From the NCBI RefSeq assembly GCF_029625295.1, contig NZ_CP121112.1:620001-684000 (forward strand): a stretch of 64,000 nucleotides of DNA. Direction: 5' to 3'. A program made the position numbers and the translations under genes. Each line of letters starts with the position of its first letter. The first letter of the stretch is position 1. The DNA comes from Flavobacterium gyeonganense. Lineage in GTDB: Bacteria; Bacteroidota; Bacteroidia; Flavobacteriales; Flavobacteriaceae. Shown here in pieces: positions 1 to 10,131 of this stretch. The notes under the pieces are model-generated. The model made no database searches and had not been told where the DNA came from. It was given only the letters and a program-made list of their open reading frames with translations.

Positions 1-3000
1 TTGATAAAATATTCTGAACCTGTTTGGTTTCCATTGCCCAGGTCAAACGCACCGGATCCGGATAACCGGCATTTCTTGCCAGATTTTCCAGTGCCACCCG
101 TATTGCAAGTGCTTCGCTAGTTTGTTTCATCGAGCCAAACTCCCTGCTTTCTTTTTTAAACTGCTGCAAATATTCGTAGCGCGATAATATGTCTTTTTCA
201 GGACTTGTTTTACTCAACGGTACCAATCCGTAAACCCTTAGGTAATCCTGATCTCTTTTGTCTTTTACTTTTGCGGTAACTTCCCTGATTTTCAAATCCC
301 CGGTAATTGTACTTGCGTACAATCTTGCCCTGCGGTGTCCGTTACCGTCAGTTACATATTTTGCGGCTTCATAAAGCATTTCCCATTTTGCTTTTCCTAA
401 TTTTTTGTAAGCCGATGTAAACCAGTCTTTATCTACCGCACCGTCTTTAAAATCCTGAAGATCAATTGCTGAAAATCTCGCCACTTCACTTTCTAATTCT
501 GCATTTACATCGCCATAAGCAGCGGTCTTAGTATGCGCGTGCAGCCACCAGATTCCTTCGTCAAGTCCGTTCCAGTCCAGATAATTGCTGATAAATTTCT
601 GCCATTGCGGAGCATAAATGGCAGCCTGAATAAGTCTTTCTTCTGAGATTTTGGCTTTTTTGATTGATTCATTAAAAAGTTCCTGCGTATCTGATTCCAG
701 CGGGAAACATCTTTTTAATAAATAACTAAATAGCTTTTGTTTGGTCAAATCGGTGTAACTCCACGAATAAATATATCCTTTGTATAAACTTGCTTTGCCA
801 AGTGCGATCAACATTTCGACCAGGCGATTGATGCCGTAAATCTTTTGGAAACTCTGCACCAAATGCGTAACCGAAGTATTCGAATCGCCTCTTTTAACCT
901 CAACATCCAAAAATGTTTCGCGGATTTTATCAATCATCGGAATCAAAAACGGAAACTTCATCAATAATTCTTCACTTCTAATATGCCTGTAATGCTTTTT
1001 GTTTTCACTGGTTAATGTAGAAATCCTGTCACTTTCCAGAATTCCTTCATAAAGTTCTCCTTCAGTAATTGCATTTTGCTCAAAAGCAGCGCAGTACAAA
1101 TACATTGGAGGTTTGTTGTACGGAATATTACGTTCCAGTCCGTTTAATTGTCTCCATCGGTACAGGTTCCAGACTTTTATGTTTTGTTCTTTGGTTAAGT
1201 TTTCGACATTTATTTTATTCAGATAAATATCAAAAAAAATCTGATTCTGCCAGCCGTTTCCGTTATCATTATTATAATAATACTCGTCTTTTCCGGGTTT
1301 GTATTCAAATTCCAGAATCGATTTTGGCAAATCGGCATACAAAGTACTGCAGGCATCGATTAAGAAATCGGTCTCTTCTTTAAACGAATATTTAAGCTGT
1401 AGGGCATTCAGAATCTGCAGAATTGCATTGTCCCAATCGTACCCTCTTTTATTTTGGTGCGGCAGTAATTCTTTATAATAAAAAACATGTTTCTCCAGAA
1501 AATCACGAAAAATCTTTCTGTCACAATTGCTGATAAGCGTCATTAAAAACAAATCTCTTTCTGCCAATCCTGAATTTTCAAACCATCCCGACCAGACTTC
1601 GTACAACGGATAATTGGTCGCTGCAATTTCCGGATTTTTTTCATCCTTAAGGTATCTGAGCCTGTTAAAAGCATTTCCAAGTAAAACCGTAGATTTACTA
1701 TTATCGTAATTTTCGATTTCGTATTCGTAATTTCGGTTTTCTTCGTACAGCTTGTAAAGCTTTACAATTTCCTTTTTAATATGCTCCATCGGTTTTGAGA
1801 AACCATATTGTTCTGCTTTTACTGCTTTTACATATAAAGAATCAGCTTCCGGTTTTGGCAGTGCATAAGGCGAAATTTCATTTGGCGTATAAAATCCGTA
1901 TCCGTTTTCTGCGCTTAAAATATCTTTCTTTTTCTCCGGTTCTAACTGCTCTAAGAATTTGGTTTCTTTCTCTGTAATTTTCGGTCGCGCCGAATACTCT
2001 TTTACCCAATGATTTACTTTATCGGTCAGTTTATTGCTTTTTTGTAACTGCAGCATCAAATCCAAAACCGACATACGTTGTTCCAGATCACCTTTTTCTA
2101 AAGTCTGGTTTATGAAAGTTTCGATTGCAGCATCTTCCTGTTTTAAAATAATAGCAATTAAGTTTTTCTTTAAAGTCGAGTTTTTACGCTTAAACAGTTC
2201 CTGAAAAATCTCTAATTCTGTTTCTGAAATGGCTACCCTGTTCAACACATTAATGGCCGAAGCTACCAAAGATTCTCCCCTGTCTTTTAAGATGCGAAGT
2301 GCAAAATCTCTTTGAAAATCAGTTGGAACTTTATCTTTTCCGTTATCGTTTTTCAAAGCGTAATAGGAATAGCTATAGAAATTGCCTAAAATTTCACGTG
2401 TCAGATGCTCTCTTAAATTCAGTGACAAACTTTCAAACTTATTTAATACAAGTTCCAGTCGGTCATTGTTGTCGCCTATTAAATAAATCGCCGCAGCGTA
2501 AAGCGAATCTTTTTCAAACTTCACTGTAAGCCATGAAAATACTTTGCTTTCAAAAACTTTTTCTTTTTCTGTTATCGCTTCCGCTAAAGTATAGGCTTTC
2601 TCAAAAAATTGCGGATAATCTGTATTTGCTACATAATATTTAGATTTCGAATTGGCGTTTAACAAAGCATTCATTCGGGGCAATGCAAAAGCCAGAACCT
2701 GAAGATTATCATGGTCTAAAGCTTTAAAATACATCGGCATTTCGATATACGGATCTGCCGTTTCTCCGGCAAATTTGAGGGCGAGACATTTTTTCTCCAC
2801 CGAACCGTTTTCTAATAATTCATGCAGAAACGGAACCGTTTTCTCAACATCAAAAACACCCTGAGCCCAAAGTGCCATATACACTTCATTGTTGTTTTTG
2901 CTCTGAATGCCTTTTGCAATCGACTCCGGATTAGCAAAATATCCGGCTGCGAGCTGCAGGATATTTCGAACCGTAGTTTCTTTTTCAGATTCCCAGCCCA

Positions 3001-3865
3001 AACCGGTCCAGGTATCAATGGCACGCACGACTGATGAAAAACGCGTTAGTTTGTTTTCTAAAATCACGTTGATCATATATTGCAATGCGCCAATACTGGT
3101 TTCGTCAAGCGCTTCGAGAACTGTCTGGCGCAGACCTTCCTGTCTTTGTGCTGCCAACAGTAATTTTTCGACCAGTTCCCAGCATACTTTTTTCTCTGTA
3201 TTTAAAAGTGCTTTGATGATATTTCGTGATACTTTTCCCCTTGGGTCTTTGTTGAAAATGATATCCTCAAACAGCTGAAAAAGCCCTTCTTTACCCTGCT
3301 CCAATGCCGAAGACCAAAGCATAAACTGATTCACCGGATTATGCAATTCAGTATCGTACCGGATCTGGTCTTCGATACTTAAATCATAATAACTGCTGTT
3401 TTGGTAATTGTAAATACTAGGCCCGCCAAGCAGCGAACGCAAAAAGTTAACCTGATTCACCAATAAAAATAAGTTATTGTTGGGCGCTCTGAAAGAACGT
3501 CTGGCATACCCGTCCTGATACATTTTCTGCGGAAGCCTGTTCCATGCTTCTTTTACATAAACCGCACTTTCTTCTCCGAAAAAATAAACCAGCAAATCGT
3601 AGTAATTTTTGTCTTCCCACATGTCTGCTTTTACGTATTTTTCAAACTCCGTACAATGCTTAGAACCCAATGCAATATAAACTCCGGTATAGCTGTCGTT
3701 AAGTTTCAGTAAAAGAAGGCCAAATTCGGCAACCTCTTTTTTCAGTTTGCTTTTAGACAGCAGCTGCGAAATAAAACCTGTATTCGTAATTTCTTCTAAT
3801 TCTTTTTTGAACCTCTTAAGCGGGTTTTCTATTTTTTTACTTTTTAAAAGATCTTCTATTGTCAT
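1..3865 (-). CDS. Very large DUF5724/DUF4132-type protein, 3' end outside window
   Basis: One open frame of about 1288 codons runs from an ATG at 3865 to the left edge with no stop, so the C-terminus is missing. I translated several stretches in this frame and they read as coherent helical protein without breaks. Near the edge the protein reads GYPDPVRLTWAMETKQ, preceded by KWEMLYEAAKYVTDGNGHRR. These recall the conserved part of large bacterial proteins filed as DUF5724/DUF4132 (MolR-like), of unknown function. No signal peptide is visible, so it is probably cytoplasmic. The small frameshifted gene at 3982-4415 lies just upstream on the same strand and may share its transcript. The family call is from memory of the motif and is moderately sure; the coding status is very sure. 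Confidence 0.75.
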   Translation of the reverse strand, partial: MTIEDLLKSKKIENPLKRFKKELEEITNTGFISQLLSKSKLKKEVAEFGLLLLKLNDSYTGVYIALGSKHCTEFEKYVKADMWEDKNYYDLLVYFFGEESAVYVKEAWNRLPQKMYQDGYARRSFRAPNNNLFLLVNQVNFLRSLLGGPSIYNYQNSSYYDLSIEDQIRYDTELHNPVNQFMLWSSALEQGKEGLFQLFEDIIFNKDPRGKVSRNIIKALLNTEKKVCWELVEKLLLAAQRQEGLRQTVLEALDETSIGALQYMINVILENKLTRFSSVVRAIDTWTGLGWESEKETTVRNILQLAAGYFANPESIAKGIQSKNNNEVYMALWAQGVFDVEKTVPFLHELLENGSVEKKCLALKFAGETADPYIEMPMYFKALDHDNLQVLAFALPRMNALLNANSKSKYYVANTDYPQFFEKAYTLAEAITEKEKVFESKVFSWLTVKFEKDSLYAAAIYLIGDNNDRLELVLNKFESLSLNLREHLTREILGNFYSYSYYALKNDNGKDKVPTDFQRDFALRILKDRGESLVASAINVLNRVAISETELEIFQELFKRKNSTLKKNLIAIILKQEDAAIETFINQTLEKGDLEQRMSVLDLMLQLQKSNKLTDKVNHWVKEYSARPKITEKETKFLEQLEPEKKKDILSAENGYGFYTPNEISPYALPKPEADSLYVKAVKAEQYGFSKPMEHIKKEIVKLYKLYEENRNYEYEIENYDNSKSTVLLGNAFNRLRYLKDEKNPEIAATNYPLYEVWSGWFENSGLAERDLFLMTLISNCDRKIFRDFLEKHVFYYKELLPHQNKRGYDWDNAILQILNALQLKYSFKEETDFLIDACSTLYADLPKSILEFEYKPGKDEYYYNNDNGNGWQNQIFFDIYLNKINVENLTKEQNIKVWNLYRWRQLNGLERNIPYNKPPMYLYCAAFEQNAITEGELYEGILESDRISTLTSENKKHYRHIRSEELLMKFPFLIPMIDKIRETFLDVEVKRGDSNTSVTHLVQSFQKIYGINRLVEMLIALGKASLYKGYIYSWSYTDLTKQKLFSYLLKRCFPLESDTQELFNESIKKAKISEERLIQAAIYAPQWQKFISNYLDWNGLDEGIWWLHAHTKTAAYGDVNAELESEVARFSAIDLQDFKDGAVDKDWFTSAYKKLGKAKWEMLYEAAKYVTDGNGHRRARLYASTITGDLKIREVTAKVKDKRDQDYLRVYGLVPLSKTSPEKDILSRYEYLQQFKKESREFGSMKQTSEALAIRVALENLARNAGYPDPVRLTWAMETKQVQNILS

Positions 3866-3981
3866 GTTTTGATATTTTAAATTTTAGATTTTTTTTTTGA
3901 GAAAATAGAATAAAGAAAATAGATTTTATACGTGACGCTTATTACAGATTATTATCTATATTCTATTCTCTATATTCCTTC

Positions 3982-4415
3982 CTACCAATAACTCCCTGCC
4001 AAAAACGTAAGCCTGATAAATGTAATCGCTTTATTTTCTTCGAGGTTGATTTCCTGATGTAAGGTTTCCAGCTGATCATCGCCGTAAAAGATGGCGTACA
4101 TTCCGTCTTCAAAAGCCTGAAGGGCATTTTCCTGCGCTTTGACAAGATTTACTTTGTTGTGGTTGTAAATTGCGCCAAAACCAACTTTTCCAGTATCGGT
4201 TAAGATGGGAAGGTAATTTTCTTTTGGAAGATGGATTTTGTCTTCGTCTTCAAACTCAAATGAAGATGAATGGAATAATTGTACCTGATGATCTACAATC
4301 AATTCTATGAGCTTTTGCGTGGTAATTACAGGATTTTCTATCGCCAGCGCTATACTTTTTCCTGCAGGAGCGGATGTTTTTTTCCTAATTGTTTAACTGA
4401 GATGCTTATATTCAT
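3982..4415 (-). pseudogene. Small hypothetical protein, frameshifted at a 7-A run
   Basis: The frame ending at 3984 has no ATG upstream of residue IVDHQVQ. A natural ATG at 4415 (MNISISVKQLGKK) lies in another frame. The two join if the 7-base homopolymer at 4377-4383 had one more base, giving a protein of about 144 residues: MNISISVKQLGKKTSAPAGK, then SIALAIENPVITTQ, ending LTFLAGSYW. I do not recognise the family. It is acidic in the middle (FEFEDEDK) and has no signal peptide. It sits directly upstream of the DUF5724-type gene on the same strand. The break matches the many other homopolymer breaks in this window, so the gene is probably intact in the organism. Confidence 0.6.
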
Positions 4416-4632
4416 TAATACCGGCTTTTATTTTGAAATGGTAAAGTAAGAATTTTAGAGTAATTTTTCCTTAAAATAATGTCTTTTTAATGTTAAAAAA
4501 ATATTAGAAGTAAACTCTTCTGCATAATTATTTTCAACACATAGAACATAGTCTTTCCTTACGTTTAAAGGCGTTTCACTATTTTAAATTCACATAGTTT
4601 AGCTATTTTCAAAGTTTGTTTTCATAGAGTTT

Positions 4633-4733
4633 GTCATTTCGACGTAAGGAGAAATCTTCGCAAGTAGCTCTACAAAGATTGGCAATATGCGCTGCGGAGT
4701 TACTCGCGAAGATTTCTCGTTCCTCGAAATGAC
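4633..4733. repeat. Interspersed hairpin repeat, copy 1
   Basis: The element begins GTCATTTCGACGTAAGGAG and ends with the near inverse CTCGAAATGAC, so the RNA or single strand can fold into a long imperfect hairpin of about 100 nt. Related copies lie at 9991-10088, 14702-14801 and 24879-25033, always between genes. It encodes nothing and looks like a MITE/REP-type element of flavobacterial genomes. Confidence 0.8.
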
Positions 4734-4801
4734 AAGATTCTGTAGAATATGTTTATATTATGTACAGAAATTTATTTCTTATAAAATTAAAAACCTATTT
4801 C

Positions 4802-4835
4802 AAAAAAATACCCCGCCAATTGTTATTTGCGGGGT
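4802..4835 (-). terminator. Rho-independent terminator after the 49-residue ORF
   Basis: On the minus strand ACCCCGC (4835-4829) pairs with GCGGGGT (4816-4810) around a 12-nt loop and is followed by a run of seven T. It lies 22 nt after the stop codon of the small ORF at 4857-5006, which supports that ORF being a transcribed gene. Confidence 0.75.
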
Positions 4836-4856
4836 TTGGGTTTTTATTGGGATGAT

Positions 4857-5006
4857 TTAGATTCTTTTCTTCTTTACTTTAGAAGTACTATTTTCACTAA
4901 GCCATTTTGCTTGTGCTCTTGCTTGCTCTAAAGTAACTCCTTTCTGTTTGGCTAGTATTTTCATACCTATCTCGGCTCTTTCTTTAAAAGTTAATTTGCA
5001 GTTCAT
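4857..5006 (-). CDS. Small 49-residue hypothetical protein
   Basis: The ORF runs from ATG (5006) to TAA (4857) and encodes MNCKLTFKERAEIGMKILAK, then QKGVTLEQARAQAKWLSE, with a basic tail KVKKKRI. It is helical and charged, with a helix-turn-helix-like rhythm (FKERAEIGMKILAKQKGVTLEQARA). I do not recognise a family. Support for a real gene is the canonical terminator directly downstream and the lack of any overlapping gene. It lies between an interspersed repeat and the nuclease module and has its own terminator, so it is probably a monocistronic unit. Confidence 0.5.
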   Translation of the reverse strand: MNCKLTFKERAEIGMKILAKQKGVTLEQARAQAKWLSENSTSKVKKKRI

Positions 5007-5349
5007 ATTTTGTGAAATTTATAATGAAAATATCAAAGATTTAATTTATTACTTCTGCCAAATGGTTTATTACCCTCAAATGACTTCGAAAAGCATTATT
5101 TTTAGATTTTAGAAAAAAACAAAAAATCACGACTATCGACTCTACATTTTTGATTTTGTTTTCATGCACTATCCATGCTTTATCCATGCTTTATGACCCG
5201 TCCAAAAAATGGACAATGCCAATACATAATTGGGGATTAATACTCAATCAGTTCTTAACTATATTTGAAAAAAGGGTTCAACTTTAATTAAAAAGTCAAA
5301 CCCCATTATTTTTAAACTTACACACTTTTTAGGACAGTGTCCTTTTTTA
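5007..5349. other. Gene-free, AT-rich stretch with short tandem repeat
   Basis: I see no ORF with support here. It contains two tandem copies of the 11-mer ATCCATGCTTT (5171-5192), a short hairpin GTCCA-N5-TGGAC (5200-5214) and a compact hairpin AGGAC-AGT-GTCCT at about 5331-5343 just past the 3' end of the HNH gene. None can be given a firm role. Confidence 0.4.
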
Positions 5350-6536
5350 TTATATTATTCCTAATTGCTTCGCAATGTCTTTTTTATATTTTTCAAAAGG
5401 CTCATTTGTATTTTCTTTTTCAAAAATTACAGAACCGAAAATTTGCTTTTTGAATGTCTCTTTATCAATTAATATTTTATTATCCCAAAAAATTTTTTCA
5501 ATTTCATCTATTTGAGAATCAGAATACATCTTACGATTTTCAATCAAATCTAGCGAAATATATTTATGATATTCGTATCGTGATTCTATTCTGAAAATTT
5601 TGATAAATTCATCTACTCCCAATAAAGACTTACTATTCTTTATTTTCACTTCTACATCACTAATCTGCTTAATACTTTTTATCTTATTCTCAAAATCAGG
5701 ATCATTAATATCGAAGTTCATTTTAAACTTAAATAGTTCATCTAATTCAAACTCATTAGAAGTTGGACAAATTTTTGTCAAGCCATCATCAACAGTAAAT
5801 TCCTTCATATGCTTAAACTTAGAATTACAAGAAGAGCAAGAAGGAACCAAGTTATATATACTTAATGAAAAAAAGAAAACTTATTTTTTGGCAAAACATG
5901 ATCTAATGTAAAATGATTTTTCTTTATAACAACATCATTCAAATCAACTTTAGCACAGCCTTTTATTGACTTACTATTTACATAATTAAATATTTGCGTG
6001 TAAATTCTTTTACTAACTATATCTGTTAGGCTAACAGCCTTATTTAAAATTCTTTTATTTATAATATCTTTTGCTGTTGAAGACGAAATATTACCATACT
6101 TAGTTAATATTTCCTCAGGAGCTTCTAAAATAAAATGATCAATTGAATTAAACTTGTAGTGTTATTCAAATGTATTTACAAAATCAATATTGCAATAATG
6201 ACAAGATTTTAAGTTCATCTCCTCCATAACAAAATTAGAAATGTGAGGTTGAAGATCATCATAAAGATATTTTAATTTTAGTAAATTTTTCTTAACAAAG
6301 AAATTTTCAATTTTCGCTTTATATTTTGATTTTTCTATACTCTCATTAATTCTAATTAGCTTTGTAAAATCACTTGTTAACAAAACTTGAATATTATAAT
6401 TGCTGTCAACTCTTTTAAGTAAGTAGTTTAGTTTTTTTATATCAATATCAAGTTTGTCCTTAATTAAATTATAATACTTTTTATCGAACACTTTCTTCTC
6501 TAGTACATTATTATACGGGTATTTAATTTTCCTCAT
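5350..6536 (-). pseudogene. HNH nuclease (PtuB-like) of an ATPase/HNH defence-type pair, interrupted
   Basis: Read through, the gene would encode about 395 residues from the ATG at 6536 (MRKIKYPYNN), which overlaps the end of the ATPase gene by 14 nt. Zinc-type CHYC is followed by IDHFILEAP, then LDHVLPKNK and PSCSSCNSKF, the CxxC-DH-CxxCN layout of HNH endonucleases. The frame is broken twice: an in-frame TAA at 6162-6164 just after CHYCNIDFVNTFE, and a frameshift at the 7-base run 5868-5874, where one extra base rejoins LDHVLPK to SIYNLVPSC. The frameshift fits the homopolymer errors seen elsewhere; the TAA does not. Coupling to an ABC-type ATPase resembles Septu PtuAB or retron-associated PtuAB. 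Family level is inference from motifs and context. Confidence 0.6.
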
Positions 6537-8669
6537 CTTTAGTTTTTTTCGCAATTAATTTTTCAACTTCTTCTAACTGTTTTTTCAATTCACTTTGCTT
6601 AACTTCTAAATATTGAGGATTAAATTTTTTATCTAATTCATCTAGTTGACTTTTTAATATTCGTTTAATATATTCTTCTCCAATCAATTCAATTATTTTT
6701 TTTGAATATTCTCTTTTCCAAATATTAAAAAAAGCTTCAACTCGAATATATTCTTTTTCATTTTGATCTTTATCTAAGTTAATTGACTTTTTATAAAAAT
6801 CTAAAAACTCATTAATCTTTGATATTGCGAATTGTCCTTTAGTACTATTTAAAAAGAAACCATTTGTAAGCATTTCATGGATATTAGCTGCAAAAGTATT
6901 ATTCTCTTGATATGTCATTGGCAATGACATTTTATCTTTATTAACTTCAAGAAATAATACATTTTGTTTAGGAATATCTGAAAGAATAAAAGGTGAATGC
7001 GTTACAAAAAGAATATTGATTCCTTTAATGCATTCTAAATCTGCATTTTTAATACTCTCAATAATATAATTAACAAATTTTCTTTGAAATTCAGGGTGAA
7101 AATAGAGTTCTATTTCATCTAAAATTAAATTAACAAAATCATATTTAATTATTTTTTCATTCTTTTTTACTGAATTAATATTGTGTAAATGATATATTAT
7201 TGAACTTACTGAATGAATTAATTGTTGCTCTCCAGAACTTAAATTATCCAATTCTATTAACTTAGCATCTATCTGATTACTTAACAATATTTTTGTATTA
7301 AAAATTGGTGGTGGCAATAATTCAATTAAATCTATTTTTTCACTTATAGAAACTTGATTAATTTTATCTGCTATTTCATTTAATGGTATTTGTTGTCCAA
7401 AATCCAATTTTGACCATATTTTATCATAAAATTTGAGATAATTTACCGTTTGTTGGAGTTTATACGAAATATGGCTAGGATTCTTAATAATATCCGTTAG
7501 AAATTCTTTAATATTTATAGAATATAAAATATATTCTCCCTTCATTCCTTTTTTATTATCCAAAGGAATAGTATCTTCTACAATAATATATTTATTGTAA
7601 ATTATGTATTTTTCACACATACTTATTACCTTATAAATTAAGTATGAATCAAATTTATATTGATTTCGAACATTTAAATCCCTAATTCCAAATCTGTGCT
7701 TAATTTCACTTAAGATTTCTCTAAAATTCACATACATACCGAAAGGAATGTTAGAGTTAGAATCATTATTATCAAATGAAATACTAAATTTAGTATTATT
7801 GATTGTTGTACTAAAAAACTCTATTTTATCGGCTTCTTTTTCTACTTTTGTACCTAATAAATCTTCATTATTTGAATAAAAGAAAAAATCTCTAGATTCT
7901 CTTTCTGAAATGTTTATTTTATCAGCTATTAAATTATCTCCTATTTTTCTAAAGTCATTATTTTTAATTACAGGTCTTAAAATAATAGACAAAAGTCTTT
8001 GTTGCAATAGATATTTCTCATTGTTAATATCTATTATTCCTGCATAACCACTATTTTTATTTTCTCTTTTAGGATTAATAACTAAGGGGATTTGATATGA
8101 ATCGTTTTTATGGAACAAACTATCTATCCAATCACCGATCTCCCAAGAATTATATGCATATATTGAATAATTAATTACCTCCGTATAAAAAAAATCATCA
8201 AGATCTAAGTTGTTATTTGATATACTTATTTCATTAAATAAAACATTTTCATTGTTTATAATTAATTTAAAAAATGTATTATCAATTTCATAAAATATTT
8301 CACATTCAATTTTTTTTCCTCTTTGCTTTGAACCACATTTTTAAGATATGCGGTAGTCTCAATCTTATCTTCATTTTTAAGTTTTAATGAAAATTGATTA
8401 ATTGAAGCGATAAATAATTCAATTAGAGCGCTTTTCCCACTCCCATTTTTCCCAACAATTGCAGAAATATTAATTTTTTTATCAAAAAAATCTTTTGGAA
8501 CAGTTTGATCCAACTTTTCAATCGAAGTAACGTTTTTATTTTCATCATCAGATTCAAAGTGAAATTTGTATTCATTATAGAATTGATAGACTTGATTTGG
8601 TTTTAAATTCTTCAAAAAATTTTCATTACAATTAATTAGAGGCCTAATTGCTAACAGCTTAAAATACAT
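6523..8669 (-). pseudogene. AAA/ABC-type ATPase (PtuA-like), frameshifted at an 8-A run
   Basis: Two fragments (8669-8262 and 8118-6523) join into one protein of about 715 residues if the 8-base run at 8310-8317 gains one base; the bridging sequence [17 protein letters not shown] and EIGDWIDSLFHKNDSY then reads cleanly. Visible motifs are Walker A GKNGSGKS near residue 75, an ABC signature LSSGEQQ, Walker B NLILDEIELYFHPEFQ and the H-loop ILFVTHSPF, in the order of OLD/Septu/SMC-like ATPases. The C-terminus is a charged coiled coil (KKQLEEVEKLIAKKTKDEEN). The overlapping HNH gene completes a two-gene module. Both genes are visibly more AT-rich than their neighbours, which hints at acquisition. 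A nuclease-coupled defence role is inferred. Confidence 0.65.
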
Positions 8670-8916
8670 ATATCTTTTTTTAATTCCTTTTATAAAAACT
8701 AAACCTAACTTTTTCCCGCATCTTAAATTACTGCTATTGCTAATTATAAAGTTTACGATAAAAATCAGTCATCAAAAATGCATAAAACTTCACAAAATAT
8801 TTTACGGTTTCCCATAATATCAATAGATTTTGCTTTCAAATATATACAAACAAAAAGCTCTCAAACCAAGTACAAACACCTGATTTAAAAGCCAACAAAT
8901 AATCTTTAATTAAGAT

Positions 8917-9717
8917 TTAAATCCCAAAAAATCTTTTAGAATTCCTCGTCGTTTCCTCCGCCTCTTTATCCAAAGGAATTCCTTTAAATTGTGCCACTGT
9001 TCCGGCAACATACGGCAGAAAAGCAGGTTCGCAACGGCGTTCGTGGTATTTCTTCAAGAGGCTGTTCGGGACATTTTTAGGAAGCATAAACGGTGCATCG
9101 GTTTCAATCATCATTCGGTCGAGCGGTACGTACTGAATGACTTCTTTTAAATGGCTGAAACGCTTTGCATCTGAAATCGCTCCTGTAAAACCCAGATAAA
9201 ATCCGTTGTCGAGATAGGTTTTGGCTTCTTGCAGACTTCCTGTAAAACAATGCACAACACCTTTTGGCAGTTTCGGCAAATAGTCTTTTGTGATGTCCAT
9301 AAATCTTGTAAAAGCAGCTCTTTCGTGCAAAAACAACGGTTTCTGAACTTCAATCGCTAATTCTAGCTGGGCTTTGTAACATTCTTCCTGTTTGTTTCGG
9401 GGCGAAAAATCCCGATCAAAATCGAGTCCGCATTCGCCTACTGAAACTACGTGTTTCTGCTGTAATACATTCTTTAGTTTCGAAATGCTCTGCGTATCAA
9501 AACTTTTCGCATCATGCGGGTGAATTCCAGCAGTCGCATACAACACGCCCGGATACTGCCTGGCAATCTTTGCGGATTCTTCACTATTTCGTACGCTTGT
9601 GCCCGTGAGTATCATTTGCGATACGTCGGCATCGACTGCGTCTTGTACGACATCGTCTATGTCGTTTTGGAATTGTTTGTTGGTTAGGTTGATCCCTATG
9701 TCTATGTATGTTTTCAT
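8917..9717 (-). CDS. tatD: TatD family metal-dependent deoxyribonuclease
   Basis: The 266-residue protein has the TatD metal-site series: IDIGINLT at the N-terminus, GIHPHDAKS, VGECGLDFDRDFS, PLFLHERAAF, VVHCFTGS and MIETDAPFM near the C-terminus. The family hydrolyses DNA 3' ends in a TIM-barrel amidohydrolase fold and acts in the cytoplasm. Length matches the family. It lies on the same strand as the RNA-repair genes but is separated from them by 414 nt of repeats, so it is probably its own unit. Confidence 0.9.
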   Translation of the reverse strand: MKTYIDIGINLTNKQFQNDIDDVVQDAVDADVSQMILTGTSVRNSEESAKIARQYPGVLYATAGIHPHDAKSFDTQSISKLKNVLQQKHVVSVGECGLDFDRDFSPRNKQEECYKAQLELAIEVQKPLFLHERAAFTRFMDITKDYLPKLPKGVVHCFTGSLQEAKTYLDNGFYLGFTGAISDAKRFSHLKEVIQYVPLDRMMIETDAPFMLPKNVPNSLLKKYHERRCEPAFLPYVAGTVAQFKGIPLDKEAEETTRNSKRFFGI

Positions 9718-9828
9718 TTTTTTTAAAAGTTGCTAAGGTTCTGAGAGAATAAGATGCTAAGTTTTTTTCCTCTCTTTGCCTTAAATTATTTTTTGTTTTT
9801 TGCCATTAAAGCGCTGATTTTTAGTTTC

Positions 9829-9920
9829 ACGCAGATTTAAAAAAGATTTAAGCAGATGCTCGCAGATTATTTTTAAAAATCATTTTAAATCTGCTGGAAT
9901 CTGCAAAATCTGCGTGAAAT
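9829..9920. repeat. Imperfect inverted repeat of CGCAGATTT type
   Basis: TTTCACGCAGATTT near 9829 is mirrored by AATCTGCGTGAAAT near 9920, with further CGCAGAT/ATCTGC copies between them. It is a gene-free hairpin-forming repeat; a related fragment lies at about 18827-18862. Together with the hairpin repeat at 9991 it fills the gap between tatD and the kinase gene. Confidence 0.6.
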
Positions 9921-9990
9921 ATTTTATGCCTTTGTGGTAAAAAAATCTCGCAAATTCGCGGAGTCGCAAAGTTTTTTTTTCGTAACGTTT

Positions 9991-10088
9991 GTCATTTCGA
10001 CAGAGGAGAAATCTCCGTAAGATGCTCGACAAAGCTTGAACTTTCGTTGCGGAGTTACTTGCGAAGATTTCTCGTTCCTCGAAATGAC
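9991..10088. repeat. Interspersed hairpin repeat, copy 2
   Basis: Starts GTCATTTCGACAGAGGAG and ends TTCCTCGAAATGAC. Same family as 4633-4733, located about 45 nt past the 3' end of the polynucleotide kinase gene. Confidence 0.8.
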
Positions 10089-10131
10089 AAAAATGAGGGT
10101 AATCTTTGCGGTAAGACCTCAACCCAAAACC

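Noticed and set aside
1069..3278. Plus-strand and minus-strand short ORFs across the first 3.8 kb
   Set aside because: They lie in other frames of one long open minus-strand gene that runs off the left edge and have no family resemblance.
5331..5343. Hairpin AGGAC-AGT-GTCCT as terminator of the HNH gene
   Set aside because: On the strand of that gene the hairpin is followed by A residues, not a T tract, so the orientation is wrong.
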